From the NCBI RefSeq assembly GCF_009831575.1, contig NZ_WUUT01000002.1, positions 372,001 through 436,000 of the forward strand: a stretch of DNA of 64,000 nt, written 5' to 3'. Positions 46,709 to 55,325 of the stretch are shown piece after piece (the stretch's first letter is position 1; each line of letters opens with the position of its first letter). The notes under the pieces are model-generated. The model made no database searches. It worked only from the letters and a program-made list of their open reading frames with translations, and was not told where the DNA came from. This DNA comes from Halovenus carboxidivorans (GTDB lineage: Archaea > Halobacteriota > Halobacteria > Halobacteriales > Haloarculaceae). The position numbers and the translations under genes were made by a program.

Positions 46709-48214
46709 TCACTCGAACAACTCCCGGAGACGCTCCCGCTCGACGGTGCCGGACTGGGTGCGCGGCAGCGACTCGACGAAACGGATCCGCCGCGGAATCT
46801 TGTAATCCGCCAACCGCTCGCGGCAGTGCCGTTCGACCTGCTCGCGCAGTTCTCGATCCGACTCGTGGGACCCGCTCGGGACGATGGCCGCCGCGACCTG
46901 CTCGCCCCACTCCTCGTCCTCGATTCCGACGACGGCAACGTCCGCGACGGCCGAGAGGTCGCGGATCGCTTCGGCGACGGTCGCCGGTGCGACCAGTTCG
47001 CCGCCGGTGATGATCGTCTCGTCCAGCCGCCCGAGGATCCACAGTCGTCCATCCTCGTCGCAGGTGCCGAGGTCGCCGGTGTGCAATCCGAGCGACGAGG
47101 TCGCCTCGGCCGTCCGCTCGGGATCGAGATACCCCGGCGTGACCGTCGGCCCCGAGACGACGACCTCGCCGCGCCCACCCGGGTCGACCGGGTCACCGTC
47201 GGGGTCGACGACGGCGACGGAGGTCCCGTACAGCGGCTGGCCGACCGTGCCGGGATGGTCGCGGTGCTCTGCCGGCCGCGCCGTCGCCACCTGCGAAGCC
47301 GTCTCCGTCATCCCGTAGGTCGGATAGACCGGAACCCCGGCGTCGGCCGCCCGGTCGAGCAGCGACTCCGACGCCGGCGCACCGCCGAGCAGCACGGTTC
47401 GCAACTCCGGCGCGGAGAAACCCACGTCGAGCAACCGACCGAGTTGCGTCGGGACGAGGGAGACCCCGGTAATTCCATCCTCGTTCAGCACGGCGGCGGT
47501 CGCCTCGGCGTCGAACGCGGGCTGGAGGACCAGTGTGGTCCCGTACAGCGCAGAGCGGAAGACGGGAGCCAGTCCGCCCATGTGGTACATCGGCAGACAA
47601 CAGAGCCACCGGTCGGTCGGCGTGACACCCAGTCGGAACGCCGACGCGACCGCGCTCGCGGTCAGATTCCCGACCGTGAGCCTGACACCTTTCGGCTCGC
47701 CGGTGGTTCCGGAGGTGAACAGGACGAGGGCGGTATCGTCGGGGGCGTGAGGGGTCGCCGTCGGCTTCGATGCCGGCGACGGGAGCGGGCGAAACGACGG
47801 ACTTCCGGGGTCGTCGACGCTGAGATACGCCGGCTCGCGGGCGGGTGATCGCCGCCGCTCGGCCTCGACGAGCAGTTGCTCGGTCTCCTGCCCGCAGAGC
47901 AGGAGATCCGGCTCCACCCTGTCGATCCGCGTCGCCAGTTCCGCCTCCGACAGGCGGGTGTTCAGCGGGATCAACTCCCAGCCCAGTCGGAGTGCGGCGT
48001 GGGTGACACACACGAAGGGTACCCCGGTCGGCAGCGCGACAGCGAGGCGTGGATCCGGTCGGTCGGTCCCGACGGAGTCGAGCGCGGCGGCCATCTCGGT
48101 GACCGCGGTATCGAGTTCTCGGTACGTCAACTGTTCGTCGCCTTCGGCCGCCGAGAGAGCGATCCGGTCGGGCGTCGCGTCGGCGCGCGTCCGGAGCAGA
48201 TCGGTCCCGAACAT
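46709..48214 (-). CDS. menE: o-succinylbenzoate--CoA ligase MenE
   Basis: A 501-residue adenylate-forming enzyme activating o-succinylbenzoate to its CoA ester in menaquinone synthesis. ANL motifs: LVLFTSGTTGEPKGV (AMP/phosphate loop), YPTYGMTETAS, LHTGDLGTCDEDGRLWILGR and the C-terminal lysine region RTQSGTVERERL, in which the usual catalytic Lys of (S/T)GKI(D/L)R is replaced by Thr-Val; ADYKIPRRI precedes it. The last point may affect adenylation and deserves checking. It begins 1 nt after menC, last in the menA-menC-menE series. Confidence 0.88.
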   Translation of the reverse strand: MFGTDLLRTRADATPDRIALSAAEGDEQLTYRELDTAVTEMAAALDSVGTDRPDPRLAVALPTGVPFVCVTHAALRLGWELIPLNTRLSEAELATRIDRVEPDLLLCGQETEQLLVEAERRRSPAREPAYLSVDDPGSPSFRPLPSPASKPTATPHAPDDTALVLFTSGTTGEPKGVRLTVGNLTASAVASAFRLGVTPTDRWLCCLPMYHMGGLAPVFRSALYGTTLVLQPAFDAEATAAVLNEDGITGVSLVPTQLGRLLDVGFSAPELRTVLLGGAPASESLLDRAADAGVPVYPTYGMTETASQVATARPAEHRDHPGTVGQPLYGTSVAVVDPDGDPVDPGGRGEVVVSGPTVTPGYLDPERTAEATSSLGLHTGDLGTCDEDGRLWILGRLDETIITGGELVAPATVAEAIRDLSAVADVAVVGIEDEEWGEQVAAAIVPSGSHESDRELREQVERHCRERLADYKIPRRIRFVESLPRTQSGTVERERLRELFE

Positions 48215-48215
48215 C

Positions 48216-49247
48216 TCAGATCGGCGGCTCCTCGATGCCGAGACCGGGCCGCTGGGGGACGGTGATCGCACCGTCGGCCACCGGAGCGGGGTCCCGAGCG
48301 AGGTCGGTCGCGAGTCGTTCGCCGGTCGCCAGCCCGCAGGCGCGGACATCCGGGATGGACGCGGCGACGTGGACCGCCCCGACCCGGGCGACGACGGCGT
48401 CGATCGTCGTCGAGACGACGGGATCGATTCCGGCTTCGCGACAGTCCTGAGCGGCTTCGACCGCCCGGTCCGGCCCGCCCAGCACCATCGGCTTGAGCAC
48501 GATCACGTCCGCGGCGTCCGCGGAGATAATGTCGGCGACGCTGTGGGTGGCGAGCGATTCGTCCAGGGCGATATCGACGCCGCTGCCCCGGAGGCTGGCT
48601 GTCGAACTCAGTTCGGCGGTCGGCAGTGGTTGTTCGACGTAGGCGACATCGAGGGCCGCGAGCGCGTCGATGGCCTCGCTCGCCTGGTCGACGGTCCAGG
48701 CGCCGTTGGCGTCGACGCGGAGTTCGACGCCGTCACCGACGGCGTTGCGAACGGCCCTGATTCGCTCGATGTCCTCCTCGATGCCGTTGGTCCCGACCTT
48801 GATCTTCACCGCGGGGTAGCCGTCGTCGACGGCGGCGCGCGCCCGCTTCGCGAGCGCCTCCGGTTCGTCCGCACCGAGAGTGACGTTGACCGGGACCGAC
48901 TCGACGGTCCGGTCTGCGTCGCCGAGTGAGCGATACAGCGGCTGATCCCGCGAGATCGCGCGACCCTCGGCGAGCGCCAGCGAGAGGCCGTGACGGGCCG
49001 CCGGGGCTTCGAGTTTCCCGAGCGCGATACCCCAGTCGAGTTCCTCTGCCACGCGCTCGGCCTGGGCCAGTCCCTCGCGGCACTCCTCGTAGGATTCAGT
49101 CCAGCCGACCAGCGGCGTCGCCTCCCCGAGTCCGCTCAATCCCTCGGTCTCGACGCGCACCAGAAAGCCCTCTCGGGCGTCGATTGTCCCTCGGGCCGTC
49201 TCCAGTGGCGAAGCGAGACGAACGCTGAACTGCTGTGTGTCGAGCAT
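48216..49247 (-). CDS. menC: o-succinylbenzoate synthase MenC
   Basis: A 343-residue enolase-superfamily enzyme that dehydrates SHCHC to o-succinylbenzoate. Catalytic features: AVKIKVGTNG (K-x-K), RVDANGAW (metal Asp), YVEQPLP (metal Glu), ALDESLA (metal Asp) and VIVLKPMVLGG (second Lys). The N-terminal capping domain begins QFSVRLASPLETARGTI. One base separates it from menA and from menE, so the three are translationally linked. The remaining menaquinone genes (menF, menD, menH, menB) are outside the window. Confidence 0.92.
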   Translation of the reverse strand: MLDTQQFSVRLASPLETARGTIDAREGFLVRVETEGLSGLGEATPLVGWTESYEECREGLAQAERVAEELDWGIALGKLEAPAARHGLSLALAEGRAISRDQPLYRSLGDADRTVESVPVNVTLGADEPEALAKRARAAVDDGYPAVKIKVGTNGIEEDIERIRAVRNAVGDGVELRVDANGAWTVDQASEAIDALAALDVAYVEQPLPTAELSSTASLRGSGVDIALDESLATHSVADIISADAADVIVLKPMVLGGPDRAVEAAQDCREAGIDPVVSTTIDAVVARVGAVHVAASIPDVRACGLATGERLATDLARDPAPVADGAITVPQRPGLGIEEPPI

Positions 49248-49248
49248 C

Positions 49249-50202
49249 TCAGATCACCACCGGTGCGGTCAGCCCCGCCGCCAGCAACAGGGCGTAGACG
49301 GCGAGTAACTGTCCAGTCCGTTCGAGGGCGGGATTGAGGGCGCTGCCGTCCCGTTCGGTCACGACCACGCGGGCGACCGACACCGCCAGCGGGAGCGAGA
49401 GGGTCGGCGCGAGCGCGGCCGGGTGGTAGCCGAACTGCGCCCACAGCACGACCGGAACGGCGTACGCCGCGGCCAGCAAGCCGCAGAACTCGACGCGTGA
49501 GAGGCGGTAGCCGAGCAACACCGCGAGCGTTCGCTTGCCCGCGGCCGCGTCGGTCTCGCGGTCGCGAATGTTGTTCACCACCAGGATGCAGGTCGCGAGC
49601 GCGCCGGCCGCGACCCCGGCGAGGACCGACTCCGGCGTGACCGTCCACCCGGGTATCGCCACCACGAGCGGATCGATACCGAGGGCCGTGACCGCCTGCA
49701 CGTAGTAGGTTCCGGTGACGGCGACGACCCCGAAGTAGACGAACACGAACAGATCACCGAGTCCGTAGTAGCCGTAGGGATACGGACCGCCCGTGTAGAG
49801 GATGCCGGCGACGATGCTGGACAGCCCGACGACCAGGATCGGGAGGCCGCCGACGTACACCAGATAGAGCCCGACCACGAGCGACAAGACGTAGGTCGCG
49901 ATCATCGCGCGTTTGACTTCCGGGGGATCGATCAACCCGCCGGCGGTCACGCGGGTGAAGCCTTCGCGGTCCTCGGTATCGGCGCCGTTGACCGCGTCGT
50001 AGTAGTCGTTCGCGAAGTTCGTCCCGATCTGGATCAACAGCGCACCGACGAGTGCTGCGACTGCCGGAAGCGGCGCGAACACGCCGTCCGCGACCGCAAG
50101 CGCCACGCCGATAACCACTGGTGCCCCGCCCGCCGGCAGCGTCTGCGGCCGGGCCGCCATCAGCCAGGCCTGCCGCCGGGTCACGTCCGCAGTCGCTGTC
50201 AT
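49249..50202 (-). CDS. menA: 1,4-dihydroxy-2-naphthoate polyprenyltransferase MenA
   Basis: A 317-residue UbiA-superfamily membrane prenyltransferase with about eight or nine helices. It attaches the polyprenyl tail to DHNA to give demethylmenaquinone. The two Asp-rich prenyl-diphosphate motifs are NDYYDAVNGADTED and NNIRDRETDAAAGKRTLAV. Haloarchaea use menaquinone as their main quinone. It is the first men gene in the run and lies 75 nt after scpA. Confidence 0.93.
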   Translation of the reverse strand: MTATADVTRRQAWLMAARPQTLPAGGAPVVIGVALAVADGVFAPLPAVAALVGALLIQIGTNFANDYYDAVNGADTEDREGFTRVTAGGLIDPPEVKRAMIATYVLSLVVGLYLVYVGGLPILVVGLSSIVAGILYTGGPYPYGYYGLGDLFVFVYFGVVAVTGTYYVQAVTALGIDPLVVAIPGWTVTPESVLAGVAAGALATCILVVNNIRDRETDAAAGKRTLAVLLGYRLSRVEFCGLLAAAYAVPVVLWAQFGYHPAALAPTLSLPLAVSVARVVVTERDGSALNPALERTGQLLAVYALLLAAGLTAPVVI

Positions 50203-50277
50203 TGCTGTTTCGTACGGGCGGGAGACTCAAAGCAACTATGGTTGGATGACAGTACTGACTCGTTTCGTCCGGCGGAA

Positions 50278-51192
50278 TTAGTCCGCGGCCACTTCGCCCG
50301 ACCCGGTCACGGCGTTTGGGTCCTGCACCCAGAGGTCGCCGAAGAGGTCGTCCTGCTGGAGGCGGACCTGACCGCGATGGGAGAGGAACAACAGCCCGAG
50401 GTACGTGCTGATCCGCGACCCGCCAGCGGTTTCGATCTCCCTGAACAGTACCTCCGTCCGGCCCTGCTCGTACTGCTCTCGGACGGCCGCGTGCACGCCG
50501 TCGATGATCTCGTCGATATCCTCGCCGTGGGTCTTGCCGGTGACCTCTTCCTCCGTGGGTTCGTCGTCCATGCGGAACTGGTCGCCGGAACGGTAATCCA
50601 ACTCCTGTGTGCCCTGCTGGCGGCGCTGCGGGGAGTCGCTGGTGTCGTACTCTCTTGACTCCTTCCACCAGCGGTCCCGTTCCGCTTCCCGGAGGTCCCG
50701 GACCAACTCCTCGAGCGTCTGGGGCGTCCCGCGAGCGCGTTTCCGCTCCAATCGGCGGTCGATTTCGGCCTCGAGCGTCGCGAACGGATCCGGCTCCTCG
50801 AACCCACCCTCGGCCTCCATCGCCTGCTCCCACGGCTCTCGCTCGGGTTCGTCGTCGTCCTCCTCGAGCATCGCGTCGCTTTTCATCCGCAGGAGAACGC
50901 TCGCGTAAAACAGCGCCCGGCCGGAGGTGCGGAGATCAGCCTCGTCGAGTCTGTCGAGGAACTTGTCGGTCACCTCGACGATGTCGATATCCCACGGGTC
51001 GATCTCGCCGTCTTTGGCCAACTGCACGAGCACCTCGACCGGTTCGATCTCCTCGTCGTCCGCGTCCTCTGCTTCCGGCTCAGCGTCGCCGGAGACGACA
51101 CTTCCCGCCCCGGGGCGGTCGTCGGCGCTCTCGTCGGGGCGGTCACGATCCTCGTGACCGGTGATGTCGAGCGGAATCTCCTCGTCTGTCAT
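50278..51192 (-). CDS. scpA: segregation/condensation protein ScpA (kleisin)
   Basis: A 304-residue kleisin. The N-terminal half has VEVLVQLAKDGEIDPWDIDIVEVTDKFL, which binds the Smc neck, and the C-terminal winged helix (~225-290: EVLFREIETAGGSRISTYLGLLFLSHRGQVRLQQDDLFGDLWV) binds the Smc cap. Compared with bacterial ScpA it has an acidic N-terminal extension (1-45) and an acidic, charged middle, as expected in haloarchaea. It follows smc by 78 nt. No scpB gene is seen in the window. Confidence 0.93.
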   Translation of the reverse strand: MTDEEIPLDITGHEDRDRPDESADDRPGAGSVVSGDAEPEAEDADDEEIEPVEVLVQLAKDGEIDPWDIDIVEVTDKFLDRLDEADLRTSGRALFYASVLLRMKSDAMLEEDDDEPEREPWEQAMEAEGGFEEPDPFATLEAEIDRRLERKRARGTPQTLEELVRDLREAERDRWWKESREYDTSDSPQRRQQGTQELDYRSGDQFRMDDEPTEEEVTGKTHGEDIDEIIDGVHAAVREQYEQGRTEVLFREIETAGGSRISTYLGLLFLSHRGQVRLQQDDLFGDLWVQDPNAVTGSGEVAAD

Positions 51193-51270
51193 CGATGAAC
51201 ACCTCGCTCGCGGAAACCGACCTGCGTTGCTGGCCGTTCTGACTCCCCCGCAATAGCTCTTCTGGCGGAG

Positions 51271-54200
51271 TCAGTCATCGGCGGCCACCTCCGGCCCGTC
51301 GGAGAGATCGATCCCCGTCACGGCCGAGATGTTGTCGTCCTGCATCGTCACGCCGATGGCCCGCTCGGAGCGATCCAGCATCGCCGAGCGGTGCGAGACG
51401 ACGACGAACTGCGCCTCCCCGGCGAGTTCGTCGACCATCTCGCCGACGAGTTCGGCGTTGGCCGCGTCGAGGAAGGCGTCGACCTCGTCCAGCGCGTAGA
51501 ACGGCGCTGGGTTGTGCCGCTGGATGGCGAAGATGAACGCCAGCGCCGTCAGTGACTTCTCGCCGCCGCTCATCGCGTTGAGCCGCTGGATCGGCTTGTC
51601 CCCCGGCTGTGCCTTCATCGTCAGACCGCCGTCGAACGGATCCTCTTCGTTTTCGAGGTGGAGCCGGCCCGTGCCGTCCGAGAGCCGCTCGAAGATATCG
51701 CGGAACTGCTCGTCGATCGCCTCGAAGGAGTCCATGAACGTCTCGCGTTTCCGGTCCTCGTAGGTCTGGATCCGGTCGCGGATCCCGTCGGCCTCCTCGA
51801 CGAGCGTCTCGCGTTTGTCCTGCAGTTCGTCGAGTTCCTCGCTGACCCGGTCGTACTCCTCGATTGCGAGCATGTTCACGGGTTCGAGCGCCTCCATCTC
51901 GCCCTCCAGCCTGTCGATCTCGGCCTCGACGGTCTCGTGGTCGGGAATCTCCTCGGGGTCGTACTCCCCGACCTTCGCTTCGAGTTCGTCGATCTCCCAC
52001 CCGAGGCGCTCGCGCTCGTCGCGCAGTTCCGCGAGGTCGTCCTCGACCGAATCGACCGCGTCCTGCGCCTCGTCGCGTTTCCGCTTGGCCTCGCTCAACC
52101 GCTCGCGGAGCCTCTCGCGTTCGTCTTTCAGTTCGGCCAGTTCCGATTCGAGTTCGGCGACCTCCTCCTCTTTGGCTTCGAGTTCGGCCTCCTTGTCCTC
52201 GATAGTCGCCTCGAACTGCTCGATCTCCTCTTCGGCTTCTTCCTTGCGCTTCTGGGCGGCCTCGATATCGTCGTGGAGGTCCTCGATGGCGTCCTCGGCG
52301 TACTCCTTTTCGAGGGTCAGTTCGTTGAGTTCGGCGTCGAGTTCGTCCTGACGGGTCTCCAGATCGTCGATATCCTCGCGGATAGACTCCGCCTCGGCAG
52401 TGAGTTCGGGGAGTTTCGAGTCTTCGACCTCCGCCTCGAGGTCGTCGATCATCTCCTGAATCTCGGCGATCGTCTCGTTCTGGGCGGCGATCTCGGCTTC
52501 GAGTTCGTCCATTCGCTCGGAGACTTCCTCGCGTTCGGCCTCGATGTCGGCCAGTTCCGACTCCAGCCGGTCGATACGGGCCTCGGTCTCCCCGATCTGG
52601 CTCCGGCGTTTCTCGATCTCGCTTTCGATCTCGCGGACCTGCTCGTTGGCGTCGCTCTCCCGGTCGCGGGCGTCTTCGAGCCTGCTCTCCACGTCGCGGA
52701 TCTCCTCGCGGATCTCCCGGCGCTGTTCTTCCAGATCGTTGATCTTCGCCGCAACCCGTTCCAGTTTGCCGTCGCTGCCCTCGAAGGAGTACCGGGAGCC
52801 GCTTTTCGAGCCGCCGGTCATCGCGCCGGATTTCTCGACGAGGTCGCCGTCCAGCGTGACGATCCGGTAGCTGCCCATGAGTTCCCGGGCCGTCTCGATG
52901 TCCTCGACGACCAGCGTATCGCCCAGCACGTAGGAGAACACGCCGGCGTACTCGGGGTCGAAGTCGACGAGGTTGTACGCGAAGTCGATCACGCCCTCGC
53001 GGTCCGGCGGCGACGACAGCGACCGGTTCTGCATGTCGGTGATCGGGAGGAAGGTTGCGCGGCCGGCGTTGCGGGACTTGAGGTACTCGATACAGCGCTG
53101 GCCGACCTGATCGTCGTCGACGACGACGTTGGCGAGGCGGCCGCCGGCGGCGGTCTCACAGGCCGTGGCGTACCGCCCCGAGACGCTGCCGAGTTGGGCG
53201 ACCGCGCCGTGGACGCCGTCGATGTCGGCGTCGAGAATCGTCGTCACGGCACGTCCGTAGGAGCTGTCGCCGGACTGGCTGGCCTTGGCTTCCAGTTCGG
53301 CGTACTCCTGCTGTGCGGCGTTCAGATCGTCCTCAACGTCGTCGAGTTGCTCCTGTAGCTCGCGTTTCTCCGCGCGGAGGTCGTCGACGACCTCGGCGAT
53401 GGTCTCCTGGTTCTGTTCGGCCTTCTCGAGTTCGAGTTCGAGGTCGTCGATCTCCGCCTCGATGTCGGGAATCGTCGCCTCCGCCTCCTCGATTTCGGCC
53501 TCCAGTTCCTCCTGCTCTTTCGAGCGGCGCCGCGCCTCGTCGAGCAGGCGATCCTGCTCGCGCTGGAGCTCGTTTTTCTCGGCTTTGGCCTCCTCCAGCT
53601 GTTCCTTCTGGGTCTGGAGGCGGTCTTTGACCTCCTCGAACTCCTGGCCGATCTCGTCGATCTCGGCCTCGACGGATTCGAGGGTGGCCTCTTTCTCCTG
53701 GATGTCGGCCGCTATCGAGGATTTTGACACCTTGAGCTCCCGGATGTCGCCTTCGAGTTCGTCGATCGTCTCCTGTTTCCGGTCGATCTTGACGAAGGCC
53801 TGTCGGCGCTCGTTTTCGGCGTCCTCGACGCGCTGGTGGGCGCTGTCGATCTTGTCCTCCAGGCGGGAGATGTCGCCTTTGACCTCCTCGATCTCGCGTT
53901 TGATCTCCAACTGTTCGTCCTCGCCTTTCCGTTCGATCTCCTCGTTTAGCTCTTCGAGTTCCTCGTCGAGACGCATCACCTCGCCCTGGCGCTCGTCCAG
54001 GGTGGACTGCCGCTCCGAGAGCGTCGCTTCGAGGTCGTCGATCTCTTCCTCGACGCTGGCTTTCTGCTCGCGTTTGTCCTCCAGTTCGGCGGCGCGGCGG
54101 TACCCCTCGTAGGTCTCTTTCTCCTCGCGAAGCTCCTGGTACTGGAGCGCCGTGTCGCGTTCGTCTTCGAGTTGGTCGAGGCGCGTACTCTTCTCGTCGA

Positions 54201-54843
54201 TGCGCAACTGGGCCTCCTCGATTCGCTCCTCGACGACTTCGAGTTCCTCGAAGGCGTCCTCCTTTTTCGCGTCGAACTCGGCGACGCCGGCGATTTCGTC
54301 GATGATCTTCCGGCGCGCGCCCGGCGTCATGTTGATGATCTCGGTCACGTCGCCCTGCATCACGACGTTGTACCCCTCCGGGGTGATGCCCGCCTGTGCG
54401 AGCAGATCCTGGATGTCCGAGAGGTTCACCGACCGGCCGTTGATGTAGTAGTAGGAGTAGTAGTTGTCCTCGGTCTCTTTGACCCGGCGCTTGATGCTCA
54501 CTTCGTCGATGTCGCCAACGTCGTCCGTCCCGGCGGCGTTGACGATCTGTGAGCGTTCGAGCGTGCGGTCCTCGTTGTCGAGGATGACCTCGACGCTGGC
54601 CTCGCGTTCGCCCTCGAAGGAACTCCCTTCCTGGTGGCCGGGATTGTAGATCAGGTCCGTCAGTTTCTCGGCGCGGATACCCGACGTTCGGGCGAGGCCG
54701 AGCGCGAAGAGAACCGAGTCGATGACGTTGGATTTCCCCGAGCCGTTGGGGCCGGTAACCGTCGTGAAGTCCTCGTAAAACGGGATGCGGGTCTTCCGGC
54801 CGAAACTCTTGAAATTGTCAAGGACGAGTTCTTTGATGTGCAT
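51271..54843 (-). CDS. smc: chromosome segregation ATPase Smc
   Basis: A 1,190-residue SMC protein. The N-terminal head has Walker A GPNGSGKSNVIDSV (31-44). Long coiled coils run ~165-500 and ~680-1030, separated by a hinge (~520-650) with the glycine pattern around GAMTGGSKSGSRYSFEG. The C-terminal head carries the signature AMSGGEKSLTALAFIFA and Walker B FYALDEVDAFLD. With ScpA it forms the archaeal condensin that organises and segregates the chromosome. The upstream coiled-coil gene (21-nt gap) and downstream scpA share its strand. Confidence 0.97.
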   Translation of the reverse strand: MHIKELVLDNFKSFGRKTRIPFYEDFTTVTGPNGSGKSNVIDSVLFALGLARTSGIRAEKLTDLIYNPGHQEGSSFEGEREASVEVILDNEDRTLERSQIVNAAGTDDVGDIDEVSIKRRVKETEDNYYSYYYINGRSVNLSDIQDLLAQAGITPEGYNVVMQGDVTEIINMTPGARRKIIDEIAGVAEFDAKKEDAFEELEVVEERIEEAQLRIDEKSTRLDQLEDERDTALQYQELREEKETYEGYRRAAELEDKREQKASVEEEIDDLEATLSERQSTLDERQGEVMRLDEELEELNEEIERKGEDEQLEIKREIEEVKGDISRLEDKIDSAHQRVEDAENERRQAFVKIDRKQETIDELEGDIRELKVSKSSIAADIQEKEATLESVEAEIDEIGQEFEEVKDRLQTQKEQLEEAKAEKNELQREQDRLLDEARRRSKEQEELEAEIEEAEATIPDIEAEIDDLELELEKAEQNQETIAEVVDDLRAEKRELQEQLDDVEDDLNAAQQEYAELEAKASQSGDSSYGRAVTTILDADIDGVHGAVAQLGSVSGRYATACETAAGGRLANVVVDDDQVGQRCIEYLKSRNAGRATFLPITDMQNRSLSSPPDREGVIDFAYNLVDFDPEYAGVFSYVLGDTLVVEDIETARELMGSYRIVTLDGDLVEKSGAMTGGSKSGSRYSFEGSDGKLERVAAKINDLEEQRREIREEIRDVESRLEDARDRESDANEQVREIESEIEKRRSQIGETEARIDRLESELADIEAEREEVSERMDELEAEIAAQNETIAEIQEMIDDLEAEVEDSKLPELTAEAESIREDIDDLETRQDELDAELNELTLEKEYAEDAIEDLHDDIEAAQKRKEEAEEEIEQFEATIEDKEAELEAKEEEVAELESELAELKDERERLRERLSEAKRKRDEAQDAVDSVEDDLAELRDERERLGWEIDELEAKVGEYDPEEIPDHETVEAEIDRLEGEMEALEPVNMLAIEEYDRVSEELDELQDKRETLVEEADGIRDRIQTYEDRKRETFMDSFEAIDEQFRDIFERLSDGTGRLHLENEEDPFDGGLTMKAQPGDKPIQRLNAMSGGEKSLTALAFIFAIQRHNPAPFYALDEVDAFLDAANAELVGEMVDELAGEAQFVVVSHRSAMLDRSERAIGVTMQDDNISAVTGIDLSDGPEVAADD

Positions 54844-54864
54844 AGGCTGGGGGGAGACGAGTCC

Positions 54865-55206
54865 TCATGCGATGATGATGTCGCTGTCGGAGTCGTCCGT
54901 GTTGTTCTCGCTGTCGGCCCCCTCCGTTTTAGTTGCTTCGGCCTCCGTTTCCGCTGGAGATTCCGCGGCACCGAACGGTTCGCCGGTCTCGCCGTCGATC
55001 GTCTCTGCCCCGACAGAGGGCTCGGCGGTCTCGATGTCGTCTCCGCTCTCGGCGTCCTCCGAGCCGAATCCGATGTCCTCGTCGACTGCGTTCTCCAGTT
55101 CGCGGATGCGAACCTTGCACTCGACCAGTTCGTCGGTCAGCCCCTCGACGGAGGCTTCCAGTTCCTGCACGCGCGATTCGAGTTCTTCGACTCTGTTGGG
55201 GCACAT
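54865..55206 (-). CDS. small coiled-coil protein upstream of smc (DUF7518-like)
   Basis: A 113-residue protein. Residues 1-40 form a heptad-pattern coiled coil (RVEELESRVQELEASVEGLTDELV). The rest is an acidic, Ser/Thr/Glu-rich disordered tail ending IIIA. A CTTATG box on the minus strand (near plus 55229-55236) gives a leaderless start. The fixed position directly before smc suggests a conserved haloarchaeal partner or accessory factor of condensin, but no function is established that I know of. Confidence 0.82.
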   Translation of the reverse strand: MCPNRVEELESRVQELEASVEGLTDELVECKVRIRELENAVDEDIGFGSEDAESGDDIETAEPSVGAETIDGETGEPFGAAESPAETEAEATKTEGADSENNTDDSDSDIIIA

Positions 55207-55295
55207 ACCAGCAGGGTGCCACTCCGTTCACATAAGCGTACGTCAGACAATCATTTTCCAGCCGACAGAAATCCACCCCCAGCCGTCCCAGAAGC

Positions 55296-55302
55296 CTTTA
55301 GC
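55296..55302 (+). promoter_or_regulatory. TATA-like box of gatB
   Basis: CTTTAGC lies ~27 nt before the gatB ATG at 55326, divergent from the coiled-coil/smc promoter about 70 nt away. Confidence 0.5.
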
Positions 55303-55325
55303 GGCCGGACGACGAACCGCGGGTA

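Noticed and set aside
51658-53358. A 566-residue open frame antisense to smc
   Set aside because: It arises from the strong codon bias of the coiled-coil coding strand. It is Leu/Phe/Val-rich and repetitive with no recognisable family.
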